A stretch of DNA of 64,000 nt from Oerskovia merdavium. GTDB taxonomy: Bacteria; Actinomycetota; Actinomycetes; Actinomycetales; Cellulomonadaceae. A program made the translations under genes and the position numbers. The stretch is taken from NCBI RefSeq assembly GCF_014836755.1, contig NZ_JACSQF010000002.1:119405-183404 (forward strand). Reading direction: 5' to 3'. Positions 1-9,665 of this stretch are shown in pieces. The notes beneath the pieces were generated by a model. That model ran no database searches. It was not told the origin of the DNA and saw only the letters and a program-made list of their open reading frames with translations. Positions within the stretch are counted from its first letter, which is position 1. Each line of letters begins with the position of its first letter.

Positions 1-1
1 C

Positions 2-831
2 GCGGGCTTCCTGGGGGGCGTGAGCGACGAGCTGCTCTCGTCGCTGTCCAACATCTTCCTCGTCATCCCGGCGCTGCCGCTGATCATCATCGTCGCGGGC
101 CAGCTCCCCGACGCGGGCGGTCTGACGGTCGCGCTCATCCTGGCGGCGACGAGCTGGGCGTGGGGCGCACGCATCCTGCGTGCGCAGACCTTGTCCCTGC
201 GCCGTCGCGACTTCGTCGAGGCCGCGCGCGCCAACGGCGAGTCGACGTGGCGCATCGTGTGGTTCGAGACGCTGCCGAACCTCACGGCCATCATGGCGTC
301 GAGCTTCGTGGGCACCGTGACGTTCGCGATCCTCATGCAGACGACGCTGGCCTTCATCGGCGTGACGTCCATCTCGGACTGGAACTGGGGCACCATCCTC
401 TTCTGGGCCGAGCAGCAGCAGGCCCTCTCGCGAGGTGCGTGGTGGTGGTTCGTCCCGGCGGGCCTGTGCATCGCGATGCTCGGCATGGCGCTGACGCTCA
501 TCAACTTCGGGATCGACGAGTTCGTCAACCCGCGCCTGCGCTCGACGGGCGCGAGCCCGCGCGCCCTGCGCAAGCGCCGCATCTCGCCGCGCATCGGCTT
601 CACGGCCGTGGTCCGCGAGGGGGCTCCGGCGTCGTCCGGGGGGAGCGCCACGACCACCAGCAGGCCCGACGGCGCCACGCGCCCGGGTGCGTCTCCCGCC
701 TCGACCGGTGCGACGTCGTCGGGCACGGGGACGAGCGCGACCACCACGGGCGGGCCGGGCACCCCCCGGCCCGGGACCTCGCACGACGACCGTGACAACG
801 ACGGCACGACCACACGCAAGGAGAGCGTCCG

Positions 832-835
<4 letters not shown>
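2..835 (+). CDS. ABC transporter permease, DppC/OppC type (5' end outside window)
   Basis: The reading frame is open to the left edge of the window, so the true start lies upstream. The visible part is an inner-membrane permease of the peptide/nickel ABC importer class. It has several hydrophobic helices, and the EAA-like cytoplasmic loop (EAARANGES, about 65 residues into the visible part) contacts the ATPase. After the last helix there is a tail of about 85 residues rich in Thr, Ser and Gly that is not typical of DppC proteins. The stop overlaps the start of the ATPase gene (ATGA), so the two are translationally coupled. Substrate cannot be read from the sequence; oligopeptides or oligosaccharides are both possible for this class in actinobacteria. 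Confidence 0.85.
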
Positions 836-1920
<1,085 letters not shown>

Positions 1921-1977
1921 AGCCGCCAGGGTCGGTGATCCCCTGGCCGCGGGGGCGCCCAGTCGTCCCCGTGCGCA

Positions 1978-2015
1978 GAGCCGGCCGGTACCCCGCGTCG
2001 GGTGCCGGCCGGCTC
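1978..2015 (+). terminator. Rho-independent-type hairpin after the ABC ATPase gene
   Basis: Sixteen-base arms at 1978-1993 and 2000-2015 pair with a single G-T wobble around a 6-base loop. No T-run follows, as is usual in very G+C-rich actinobacteria. It closes the ABC operon. Confidence 0.65.
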
Positions 2016-2114
2016 TCGGTCGTCGCGGCGGAGCGGGACGCGGCTCTGCTCCTCGTCCGGTCCGGCTGCCGTGACCTGCCCCTTCTCTTCGCCAGATCCC
2101 CACACCCGGTGACC

Positions 2115-2120
2115 TACCGT
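2115..2120 (+). promoter_or_regulatory. -10 hexamer TACCGT of the PAP2 gene (leaderless)
   Basis: TACCGT ends 6 bases before the GTG at 2127, which places the transcription start at or beside the start codon. No Shine-Dalgarno sequence is present. Confidence 0.5.
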
Positions 2121-2126
2121 TGACGG

Positions 2127-3104
2127 GTGACCTCCCCCCTCCCGACGCCGTCCAGGCCGTACCCCGCCCAGGGGTACGCCCCGCCGCCCGCTCCTTCGCG
2201 GGTCGTCGCGCCGAACCCCGCCCGCGCGCCGCGGTCGGCAGCGACCAACGTCGGGGCGCGGGCCGTGGCCGGCCTGGTCGCGGTCGCGGCGGTCGTCGCG
2301 TACGCGGTGGTCTGGCGCTACTTCGTCCTGTCGGCCGCGGGCCAGCACCTCGACCAGGCAGCGCTCCGCGGTTCGGACTACGGCCAGGGTCGGCTCTGGG
2401 AGCTGGCCGAACCCGTGCTCGACGTGGTCTCGGTGAGCTTCGTGGTGCTGGGCCTCGGCACGGCCATGGGCATCGCGTTGCTGCGCCGCCGGTGGGGACT
2501 GGCGGTCCAGGTCGCGTTCGTCGTGGTCGGCGCCAACGTCTCGACCCAGATCCTCAAGAAGGTGCTGCTCGAGCGGCCCAACCTGATCGGCGACTGGGGC
2601 GTGGGCAACACGTTGCCCAGCGGGCACACCACGGTCGCGGCCTCGGTCGCCGTGGCCCTGCTTCTCGTCGTCCCTCGAGCGGCGCGTCCGATGATCGCGG
2701 TCCTCGGCGCGACCTACACGGCAGCGACCGGGGTCTCGACCCTCATCGGCCAGTGGCACCGCCCGAGCGACGTCGTGGCCGCGGTGCTCGTCGTGACGGC
2801 CTGGACTGCGCTCACGCTCGCGTTCACGCCGACGAGCGCTCTCGACCGTGTGCCGCCCGGACGCAGCAGCTCCTATCCCGGATCGGTCGTCGTCGGGGTG
2901 CTCATGCTGGTCGGTGCCGCGTTCGCGGCCGTCGCTGCGGCCTGGTGCCTGCGTGAGGTGGCCCCGGCGAGCTGGGACATGACGGACCTCGCGGAGACCA
3001 CGGCCTACGTCGGGGGTGCGTTCGGGGTGGTCGCCGCCACGGCGGGCGCCTTCGCGGTGCTCCTCCTGCTCCGGCAGGCGACGTCGCGCCCCGCCCGGCC
3101 CTGA
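2127..3104 (+). CDS. PAP2-superfamily membrane phosphatase
   Basis: A 325-aa membrane enzyme of the phosphatidic-acid-phosphatase type-2 family, which dephosphorylates lipid or polyprenyl phosphates at the membrane. The three catalytic motif regions are visible: KK...RP near 144-151, PSGHT at 164-168 and H211 RPSD215. The residues before about 45 form a Pro/Ala-rich cytoplasmic leader, followed by hydrophobic segments near 45-70, 97-118, 125-140, 170-185, 215-230 and at the C-terminus. The GTG start is chosen because a -10 hexamer sits 6 bases upstream and the Pro-rich leader begins there. The exact substrate (phosphatidate, undecaprenyl pyrophosphate or other) cannot be decided. Confidence 0.85.
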   Translation: MTSPLPTPSRPYPAQGYAPPPAPSRVVAPNPARAPRSAATNVGARAVAGLVAVAAVVAYAVVWRYFVLSAAGQHLDQAALRGSDYGQGRLWELAEPVLDVVSVSFVVLGLGTAMGIALLRRRWGLAVQVAFVVVGANVSTQILKKVLLERPNLIGDWGVGNTLPSGHTTVAASVAVALLLVVPRAARPMIAVLGATYTAATGVSTLIGQWHRPSDVVAAVLVVTAWTALTLAFTPTSALDRVPPGRSSSYPGSVVVGVLMLVGAAFAAVAAAWCLREVAPASWDMTDLAETTAYVGGAFGVVAATAGAFAVLLLLRQATSRPARP

Positions 3105-3320
3105 GGGGGCGTCCGCAGGACGTGGCCGCGATGGTGGTCCACAGTCGATAAGGTGCCGCCTGGCGTCGGTGGCGTAACGTCATAGGCTGCCGGTGGGAGC
3201 CGCGCAGCGGTTCGGGCACACGAGACGTGCCCGACGCCGGAGCTCACCCCAGCACGTCGGCCCACCTGGAGATCGCTCCAGGCGTGGGCCTCGATCAGCA
3301 GCTACGGAAAGCAGGAACGG

Positions 3321-6125
3321 ATGTCCTCAGGTCGCAAGCTCGTCATCGTGGAGTCCCCCACGAAGGCACGCAAGATCCAGGGCTACCTCGGTGACGACTT
3401 CGAGGTGGAGTCGAGCGTCGGGCACATCCGCGACCTCCCGCAGCCCTCCGAGCTGCCCGCCGACATGAAGAAGGGGCCGTTCGGCAAGTTCGCGGTCAAC
3501 GTCGACGACGGGTTCGAGCCGTACTACGAGGTCTACGCGGACAAGAAGAAGAAGGTCGCGGAGCTCAAGCGCGCGCTCAAGAACGCCGACGAGCTCTACC
3601 TCGCGACCGACGAGGACCGCGAGGGCGAGGCCATCGCGTGGCACCTGCTCGAGGAGCTCAAGCCCAAGGTGCCCGTGCACCGCATGGTGTTCCACGAGAT
3701 CACCCGCGAGGCGATCGAGCGCGCGCTGGAGAACACGCGCGACCTCGACGTGCACCTCGTCGACGCCCAGGAGACGCGCCGCATCCTCGACCGCCTGTAC
3801 GGCTACGAGGTCTCGCCGGTCCTGTGGCGCAAGGTCCGCCAGGGGCTGTCCGCGGGGCGTGTGCAGTCCGTGGCCACGCGCCTGGTCGTCGAGCGCGAGC
3901 GTGAGCGCATGGCGTTCGTCGCGGCCGAGTACTGGGACGTGTCGGGTACCTTCTCGCTCGCGGACAAGGGGGCTGCGGACGCCGACAAGAGCTTCGACGC
4001 GCGCCTGGTCCAGCTCGGCGGCGCACGCGTCGCCTCGGGCCGCGACTTCGACGACCGCGGGCAGCTCAAGCCCGCCTCGGCGCGTGACGGCGTGGTCCAG
4101 CTCGCCGAGCAGACCGCCTCGCTCGTCGTCGGTGGGCTCGCGGACGCCGACTTCGCGGTCCGCAGCCTCGAGACCAAGCCCTACACGCGTCGTCCGGCCG
4201 CGCCGTTCACCACCTCGACCCTCCAGCAGGAGGCGAGCCGCAAGCTCCGCTTCAACTCGCGGCAGACCATGCGCACCGCGCAGGCGCTGTACGAGAACGG
4301 CTACATCACCTACATGCGTACGGACTCGCCGTCGCTGTCGGCCGAGGCCACCGACGCCGCGCGCCGTCAGGCGGCCGAGCTCTACGGTCCCGAGTTCGTG
4401 CCCGGCTCGCCGCGCGTCTACGCGTCGAAGGCCAAGGGAGCCCAGGAGGCCCACGAGGCCATCCGTCCCGCCGGTGACTCGTTCCGCACGCCGGCCCAGG
4501 TGGCCCGGGAGATCAGCGGCGACCAGTTCAAGCTGTACGAGCTCATCTGGAAGCGCACGGTCGCCTCGCAGATGGCGGACGCCAAGGGATCGACCGCCTC
4601 GGTGCGGCTCGCCGCGCCCGTCGCGGGCACGGACGCCCAGGTCGCCGGCAAGGAGGCCGTGTTCGCGGCCTCCGGCACCGTCATCACCTTCCGCGGCTTC
4701 CTCGCGGCGTACGAGGAGGGCACGGACGACTCCGCGGAGTCGGCCGAGGGCGCCGCGGCGAAGTCCGGCCGCCGGGGCGACGAGGACGCACGCCTGCCGC
4801 AGATGGGCGAGGGCGACCTGCTCGACGGGCGGGACCTCACGGCCGACGGGCACTCGACGTCCGCACCCCCGCGCTACACCGAGGCGAGCCTCATCAAGGC
4901 CCTCGAGGAGCGCGGCATCGGCCGCCCGTCCACGTACGCGTCGACCATCTCCACGGTCCAGGACCGCGGCTACGTGCTGCCGCGCGGCCAGGCCCTGGTC
5001 CCGAGCTGGCTCGCGTTCGCCGTGATCCGTCTGCTCGAGGAGCACTTCGAGTGGCTCATCGACTACGACTTCACCGCGGAGATGGAGGCCGATCTCGACG
5101 CGATCGCGGCCGGCGACAAGGACCGCGTGGCGTGGCTGACCCGGTTCTACTTCGGCGACGGCACGGGTCGCGAGGAGGGCGAGGGGCTGCGTCAGCTCGT
5201 CGACGACCTGGGCGAGATCGACGCCCGCGACATCAACTCGGTCCCGATCGGCGAGGGCATCCAGCTGCGCGTCGGTCGGTACGGGCCGTACATCGAGGAC
5301 CTCAGCCAGCCCGTCGCCGAGGGCGTGACCCCGCCGCGCGCCTCGGTACCGGACGACCTGGCCCCCGACGAGCTCACGGTCGAGAAGGCGCGCGAGCTCC
5401 TCGCCGCCGGTGCAGACGACGGCCGGATCCTCGGCACCGACCCGGTGTCGGGGAACCCGATCGTGGCGCGCGCAGGACGCTACGGCCCCTACGTGACCGA
5501 GCAGCTCCCCGAGCCCAAGTTCGACGAGGGGCTGTCCGCGGCCGCGCTCAAGAAGGCCAAGGCCGCGCTGCCCAAGCCGCGCACGGCGTCTCTCCTCAAG
5601 GACATGAGCCTCGACACGGTGACGCTCGAGGACGCCCTCCGGCTGCTCTCGCTGCCGCGCGTCGTGGGCACGGACCCGGAGACGGGCGTCGAGATCACCG
5701 CGCAGAACGGCCGCTACGGCCCGTACCTCAAGAAGGGCACGGACTCGCGCACCCTCCCCTCGGAGGAGGCCATGTTCACGGTCACGCTCGAGGAGGCGCT
5801 CGAGCTCTACAAGCTGCCCAAGCGCGGTCGTGGGGCCACGGCCACACCGCCGTTGCGCGAGCTCGGTGACGACCCGACGTCGGGCAAGCCGATCGTGGTC
5901 AAGGACGGCCGCTTCGGTGCCTACGTGACCGACGGCGAGACCAACCGGACGCTGCCGCGCGACGTGACGCCCGAGTCGATCACGCCCGAGCGAGCCATCG
6001 AGCTCCTGGCCGAGAAGCGCGCGGCGGGCCCGGCCAAGAAGAAGGCGCCTGCCAAGAAGGCTCCTGCCAAGAAGCCGGCCGCGAAGAAGGCCCCGGCCAA
6101 GAAGGCGCCCGCCGAGAAGAAGTAG
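3321..6125 (+). CDS. topA: DNA topoisomerase I (type IA)
   Basis: A 934-aa omega protein that relaxes negative supercoils by single-strand passage. The N-terminal TOPRIM domain begins KLVIVESPTKARK (6-18). The catalytic tyrosine is Tyr331 in ITYMRTDS. The C-terminal half carries several RYGPY/RFGAY repeat modules in place of the Zn fingers of enterobacterial enzymes. The last 30 residues are a Lys/Ala/Pro tail, which actinobacterial TopA proteins use for DNA binding and processivity. The ATG is preceded by a purine-rich site. The length matches actinobacterial TopA. The gene stands alone and is followed by a strong hairpin. Confidence 0.97.
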   Translation: MSSGRKLVIVESPTKARKIQGYLGDDFEVESSVGHIRDLPQPSELPADMKKGPFGKFAVNVDDGFEPYYEVYADKKKKVAELKRALKNADELYLATDEDREGEAIAWHLLEELKPKVPVHRMVFHEITREAIERALENTRDLDVHLVDAQETRRILDRLYGYEVSPVLWRKVRQGLSAGRVQSVATRLVVERERERMAFVAAEYWDVSGTFSLADKGAADADKSFDARLVQLGGARVASGRDFDDRGQLKPASARDGVVQLAEQTASLVVGGLADADFAVRSLETKPYTRRPAAPFTTSTLQQEASRKLRFNSRQTMRTAQALYENGYITYMRTDSPSLSAEATDAARRQAAELYGPEFVPGSPRVYASKAKGAQEAHEAIRPAGDSFRTPAQVAREISGDQFKLYELIWKRTVASQMADAKGSTASVRLAAPVAGTDAQVAGKEAVFAASGTVITFRGFLAAYEEGTDDSAESAEGAAAKSGRRGDEDARLPQMGEGDLLDGRDLTADGHSTSAPPRYTEASLIKALEERGIGRPSTYASTISTVQDRGYVLPRGQALVPSWLAFAVIRLLEEHFEWLIDYDFTAEMEADLDAIAAGDKDRVAWLTRFYFGDGTGREEGEGLRQLVDDLGEIDARDINSVPIGEGIQLRVGRYGPYIEDLSQPVAEGVTPPRASVPDDLAPDELTVEKARELLAAGADDGRILGTDPVSGNPIVARAGRYGPYVTEQLPEPKFDEGLSAAALKKAKAALPKPRTASLLKDMSLDTVTLEDALRLLSLPRVVGTDPETGVEITAQNGRYGPYLKKGTDSRTLPSEEAMFTVTLEEALELYKLPKRGRGATATPPLRELGDDPTSGKPIVVKDGRFGAYVTDGETNRTLPRDVTPESITPERAIELLAEKRAAGPAKKKAPAKKAPAKKPAAKKAPAKKAPAEKK

Positions 6126-6180
6126 GTGTCCCGGACACGGCGGTCGCGTCCGACGGCCGCCGAGCCGGCGCCAGGCACGA

Positions 6181-6227
6181 CGAAGGCCCCGGACCCGCCC
6201 CCGTGAGGGAGCGGGCCGGGGCCTTCG
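6181..6227 (+). terminator. topA terminator hairpin
   Basis: Arms at 6181-6198 and 6211-6227 pair over 17 bases with one bulged A, around a 12-base loop. It lies 55 bases after the topA stop. Confidence 0.8.
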
Positions 6228-6246
6228 TGCGTGCGGGCCTGGCCCT

Positions 6247-6313
6247 CGAGGTAGAACGTTCTGCGCGAGGTAGAACGCGGCGCGCACTACCTCGCGCACC
6301 ACGTTCTACCTCG
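6247..6313. repeat. Extragenic palindrome, type A copy 1
   Basis: A nested inverted repeat between the convergent genes topA and gldA. The outer arms CGAGGTAGAACGT (6247-6259) and 6301-6313 are perfect complements, as are the inner arms GCGCGAGGTAG (6263-6273) and 6287-6297. The half-site GAGGTAG occurs twice on the left. It matches the element at 9582-9648 closely. Confidence 0.8.
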
Positions 6314-6383
6314 GCGGCTACCTCGTTGGTGGGAGGGCCGGGTGGGAGGGCCGGCCGGAGGGCCGCGGGTGGTCGACCGCGCC

Positions 6384-7529
6384 TCAGTGCCCCGTGTACC
6401 TCACGGGCTCGGGCAGGCCCGCGTCCGCACGGATCGCGCGCGACAGCCCCTCGATCGAGCGCAGCGCGTCGACCAGCTCGGGGACCCGGACCTCGAACGG
6501 CATCGCGTGGATGGTCTCGCCCGGTGCCGTCGCGGCCTCGGCGACGCGGCGCAGGTCGCCCACGTCGGCCGTCGTGAGCCCGATCTCCGTCAGCGTGTTG
6601 GGCAGCCCGACGCGCGTCGTGAACTCGACGAAGTCCCGGATCTCCTGGGACGGGGCCCCTTCGAGCACGAGCTGGGTGAGCGAGCCGATGTTGACCTTCT
6701 GGCCGTGCGTGAGCCCGTGGGTCTGGGGAGCGGCCGTGAGCCCGTTGTGGATCGCGTGGGCCGCCGCGAGGCCGCCCGACTCGAAGCCGAGCCCGGAGAG
6801 CAGGGTGTTGGCCTCGACCACGGCGTCGACCGCGGGCGTGACGAGGTGCTCCTTGACGGCCTCGATCGCCGCGAGCGAGTTCTCCCACAGGATCTTCCAC
6901 GAGAGCTCGGCGAGCGCCGTCCCGGTGATGAGAGGCAGGCCGCCCGCCATGGTCGTCGCGTTGGCCTTGGCCACGGCGCGGGCCTCGATCCACGTCGCGA
7001 GGGCGTCGCCGATGCCCGCGACGAGGAACTTCACCGGGGCGTTGGCCACGAGCTGGGTGTCGACCAGGACCAGGTCCGGGTTGTGCGGGAAGAACCGGTA
7101 CTCCTCGAACGCCCCGTCCTCGGTGTAGATGACGGACAGCGCGGAGCACGGTGCGTCGGTCGAGGCGACGGTCGGGACCGAGACCCACCGGATCCCTTCG
7201 AGGTGCCCGGCGGCCTTGACCGCGTCGATCGTGCTGCCGCCGCCGATCCCGACGATCACGTCCGACCCGGTCTCCCGGATGCGGCGTGCCAGCCGGTCGA
7301 CCTCCGCGGCGGTCGCGTACGTGCCGAAGCCCTCACGCGCTCGCGGCAGGTTCGCGGCCTGGAACGACTCGGCGACGGTGTCCTGGACGATCTCCCAGAC
7401 GACGTCGTCGGCGACCAGCAGCGGCTTGGTGCCGATCGGTGCGACGAACTCGCCGAGCCGCGACAGCGCGCCGCGCGACTGCACGTAGCGCAGCGGGCTG
7501 ATGAGGGTGCGGATCGGGACCTCGGACAT
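6384..7529 (-). CDS. gldA: Glycerol dehydrogenase (iron-/zinc-containing ADH family)
   Basis: A 381-aa NAD-dependent polyol dehydrogenase that oxidises glycerol to dihydroxyacetone. The nucleotide-binding GIGGGST is near residue 94. The metal-site regions look intact: GIGDALATW with its Asp near 172, GLAAAHAIHNG near 250, and THGQKV near 270. Length and motifs match GldA; glycerol-1-phosphate dehydrogenase is a less likely alternative. A good AGGAGG ribosome-binding site precedes the ATG. The gene diverges from a MarR regulator across 157 bases. No dihydroxyacetone kinase or glycerol facilitator gene is adjacent, so it may serve a scavenging role. Confidence 0.85.
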   Translation of the reverse strand: MSEVPIRTLISPLRYVQSRGALSRLGEFVAPIGTKPLLVADDVVWEIVQDTVAESFQAANLPRAREGFGTYATAAEVDRLARRIRETGSDVIVGIGGGSTIDAVKAAGHLEGIRWVSVPTVASTDAPCSALSVIYTEDGAFEEYRFFPHNPDLVLVDTQLVANAPVKFLVAGIGDALATWIEARAVAKANATTMAGGLPLITGTALAELSWKILWENSLAAIEAVKEHLVTPAVDAVVEANTLLSGLGFESGGLAAAHAIHNGLTAAPQTHGLTHGQKVNIGSLTQLVLEGAPSQEIRDFVEFTTRVGLPNTLTEIGLTTADVGDLRRVAEAATAPGETIHAMPFEVRVPELVDALRSIEGLSRAIRADAGLPEPVRYTGH

Positions 7530-7670
7530 GTGGACCTCCTCGGGTGGGGACAGGGAATCGCGCGGCCGTGCGCTGGAGGGTCTCTCCCGCGGGACCGCGG
7601 CACCTCGACGCTACGTCGGGGCGGGGTCGACCGCCTGTCGAAGCACTGGCTCGACCTACTTGTATGAGTG

Positions 7671-7682
7671 CTGTTATAACAG
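7671..7682. promoter_or_regulatory. MarR operator overlapping the -10 of the marR-MFS operon
   Basis: CTGTTATAACAG is a perfect 12-base palindrome. Its core TATAAC (7675-7680) is also a -10 hexamer, 6 bases before the GTG at 7687, with TCGACC at 7651-7656 as a possible -35 (18-base spacer). A repressor bound here would block the promoter directly, so autoregulation is likely. Confidence 0.65.
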
Positions 7683-7686
7683 TGCT

Positions 7687-8214
7687 GTGACATCCTCCGA
7701 CCCAACCGCCGTCCCCGGACGCTGGGACTCCCTGCACGCCCTGCTGCGCCGGCTCGACGACGAGATCGGCACCGTCTACACCGACCGCGGGGTCGACGGC
7801 GTGCGCCCGCGCTTCGTCTACCCGCTCATCCGTCTCGCCCACACCGGGCCGCTGACCATCCGTGAGCTCGCCACGTCGCTCGGCCGCACGCACTCGGCCA
7901 TGAGCCAGACCGTGACCGCGATGCGCAGCGAGGGGCTCGTCCGGACGGAGTCGGGCGAGGACGCCCGCACGCGCCGGGTCGCGCTCACCGACAAGGCCCG
8001 CGCGCTCGTCCCCCTCCTCGAGGCCGAGTGGCGTGCGACCGAGGAGTCGATCGCGGAGATCGACGACGAGCTGCCCTACGCGCTGAGCGCCGTGGTCACC
8101 GACCTCGAGCGTGTCCTCGCGAGCAGGTCCCTGCGCGAGCGCCTCGTCGAGCGGCTCGACGCCGCCGGCCACCCCGCGCAGGCGCCCGGCGCCCCGGCAC
8201 CCGAGAGGTCCTGA
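7687..8214 (+). CDS. MarR-family transcriptional regulator
   Basis: A 175-aa winged-helix regulator. The DNA-binding region spans about 55-110 (LTIRELATSLGRTHSAMSQT, then the RRVALTDKAR wing). The GTG at 7687 is preferred over upstream ATGs because the -10 hexamer TATAAC ends 6 bases before it. Those upstream starts would run through the promoter and the palindrome. Its stop lies one base before the start of the MFS exporter gene, so the two form an operon. The usual role for such a pair is a ligand-released repressor of an efflux pump; the ligand is unknown. Confidence 0.85.
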   Translation: MTSSDPTAVPGRWDSLHALLRRLDDEIGTVYTDRGVDGVRPRFVYPLIRLAHTGPLTIRELATSLGRTHSAMSQTVTAMRSEGLVRTESGEDARTRRVALTDKARALVPLLEAEWRATEESIAEIDDELPYALSAVVTDLERVLASRSLRERLVERLDAAGHPAQAPGAPAPERS

Positions 8215-8215
8215 C

Positions 8216-9565
8216 GTGCGGGGCACCGTCCTCGACCTGCGCCCGCTGCGCACCAGCGCTGCCTACCGCGACCTGTGGGCGGGGTCGGCGGTCGGCGGTC
8301 TCGGGTACCAGGTAGCCACCGTCGCGGTCCTGCTGCAGGTGTGGGAGCTCACGCACAGCCCGGTGTGGACCGGCACGATCGGCCTCGCGACCGCCGTGCC
8401 ACTCCTCACGCTCGGCCTCGTCGGCGGGCACCTGGCCGACGTGCACGACCGCCGCACGATCATGCGCCTCGCGTCGACCGGCCAGGCGCTCGCCGCGGTG
8501 GGGCTCGCCGCCCAGGCGGTCGTGGGCAACCGGTCCGTGTGGGTGCTGCTCGCCCTCGTGAGCCTCGGCGCCGCGTGCAACGCGCTGGGCGCACCCGCGC
8601 GGCGGACCGTGCCGCCTCGTCTCCTGCCCGCCGACCAGGTCGCGGCAGGGCTCGCGCTGCAGAACCTCGCGTTCCAGGTCGCGATGCTCGTCGGTCCGGC
8701 ACTGGCCGGGCTCGTCGTCGCGCGCTGGGACCTCCCGGCCGCCTACGGGCTGCAGGTGGCGGCGGCCGTGGTCGCCCTGCTCGGGCTGGTGCGGCTGCCG
8801 CCGCTCCCGCCGGCGCCCACGCCTGTCCCGGCGCCTGCGTGGCACGGCGGCCCCGCACCCGCACCCGCACCTGCCCCGGTGCCCGTGCCGGACGGCGGTC
8901 CGGCGGCCAACCGCGGACGACCCGTGCGCCGGCGGGCCGCGGCGGGCGGGTGGTCGATCGTCTGGAGGAGGCCGACCCTGCGGGGGTCGTTCGCGACCGA
9001 CGTCGCGGCGACCGTGCTCGCGATGCCCGTCTCGCTGTTCCCGCTCGTCAACGAGATCCGGTTCGACGGCGACCCGCGCACCCTCGGGCTGTTCCTCTCG
9101 GCGGTCGCGGTGGGCGGGATCGGCGCCGGGTTGCTGTCCGGCGCGGTCACGCGGGCGCCGCGGTCGGGCGCGCTGCAGCTCGCCGCCGCGGCGACGTGGG
9201 GGGTCGCGCTCGCGGGCTTCGGGCTGGCCGGACCGCTGTGGCTCGCGCTCGCGTGCCTCGCGGTCGCGGGGGCGGCCGACACGGTGTCGGTCGTGACGCG
9301 CGGGGCGCTCGTCCAGCTCGAGACGCCCGACGAGTTCCGGGGCCGCGTGTCCTCGGTCGAGCACGTCGTGGGGGTCGCGGGCCCCGAGGTGGGCAACTTC
9401 CGCGGTGGGGTCCTCGCGTCGTTGACCTCGGCGCCCGTCGCCCTGGTCGCGGGCGGTCTCGCGGCGAGCGCCGTCGTCGGGCTGGTCGCCTGGCGCAACG
9501 CACCCTTGCGTCGCTACCGGACCCCGGCCGCGGCGGCCAGGGTGGTGTCCGCCGAGACGACGTAG
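8216..9565 (+). CDS. MFS exporter (MFS_3/EntS-like)
   Basis: A 449-aa major facilitator with about 12 hydrophobic segments, of the drug/siderophore-exporter type. The motif-A-like sequence GGHLADVHDRRT lies near 63-74. The central cytoplasmic loop (about 200-235) is unusually Pro/Ala-rich. The GTG start is 1 base after the stop of the MarR gene, which indicates translational coupling. Family members export siderophores or antibiotics; the substrate is not readable here. The gene ends before a long perfect palindrome. Confidence 0.85.
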   Translation: MRGTVLDLRPLRTSAAYRDLWAGSAVGGLGYQVATVAVLLQVWELTHSPVWTGTIGLATAVPLLTLGLVGGHLADVHDRRTIMRLASTGQALAAVGLAAQAVVGNRSVWVLLALVSLGAACNALGAPARRTVPPRLLPADQVAAGLALQNLAFQVAMLVGPALAGLVVARWDLPAAYGLQVAAAVVALLGLVRLPPLPPAPTPVPAPAWHGGPAPAPAPAPVPVPDGGPAANRGRPVRRRAAAGGWSIVWRRPTLRGSFATDVAATVLAMPVSLFPLVNEIRFDGDPRTLGLFLSAVAVGGIGAGLLSGAVTRAPRSGALQLAAAATWGVALAGFGLAGPLWLALACLAVAGAADTVSVVTRGALVQLETPDEFRGRVSSVEHVVGVAGPEVGNFRGGVLASLTSAPVALVAGGLAASAVVGLVAWRNAPLRRYRTPAAAARVVSAETT

Positions 9566-9581
9566 ACGTGTCGCCCCGGCG

Positions 9582-9648
9582 CGAGGTAGTACGTTCTGCG
9601 CGAGGTAGGACGCGCCGCGCACTACCTCGCGCAGAACGTACTACCTCG
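9582..9648. repeat. Extragenic palindrome, type A copy 2 (perfect 27-base arms)
   Basis: Arms at 9582-9608 and 9622-9648 are perfectly complementary over 27 bases, with a 13-base loop. The half-site CGAGGTAG occurs twice in each arm. The element lies between convergent genes (MFS and the ABC permease) and could terminate both. It is the same type as 6247-6313, with TAGTACG instead of TAGAACG; the change is matched on both arms. Confidence 0.9.
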
Positions 9649-9665
9649 ACGGCAGGCACGACGTG

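Noticed and set aside
3327..6302. Very long open frame on the minus strand opposite topA
   Set aside because: It is antisense to a gene with complete type IA topoisomerase motifs. Its translation is rich in Arg, Leu and Gly without domains, as expected from shadow frames in DNA this G+C-rich.
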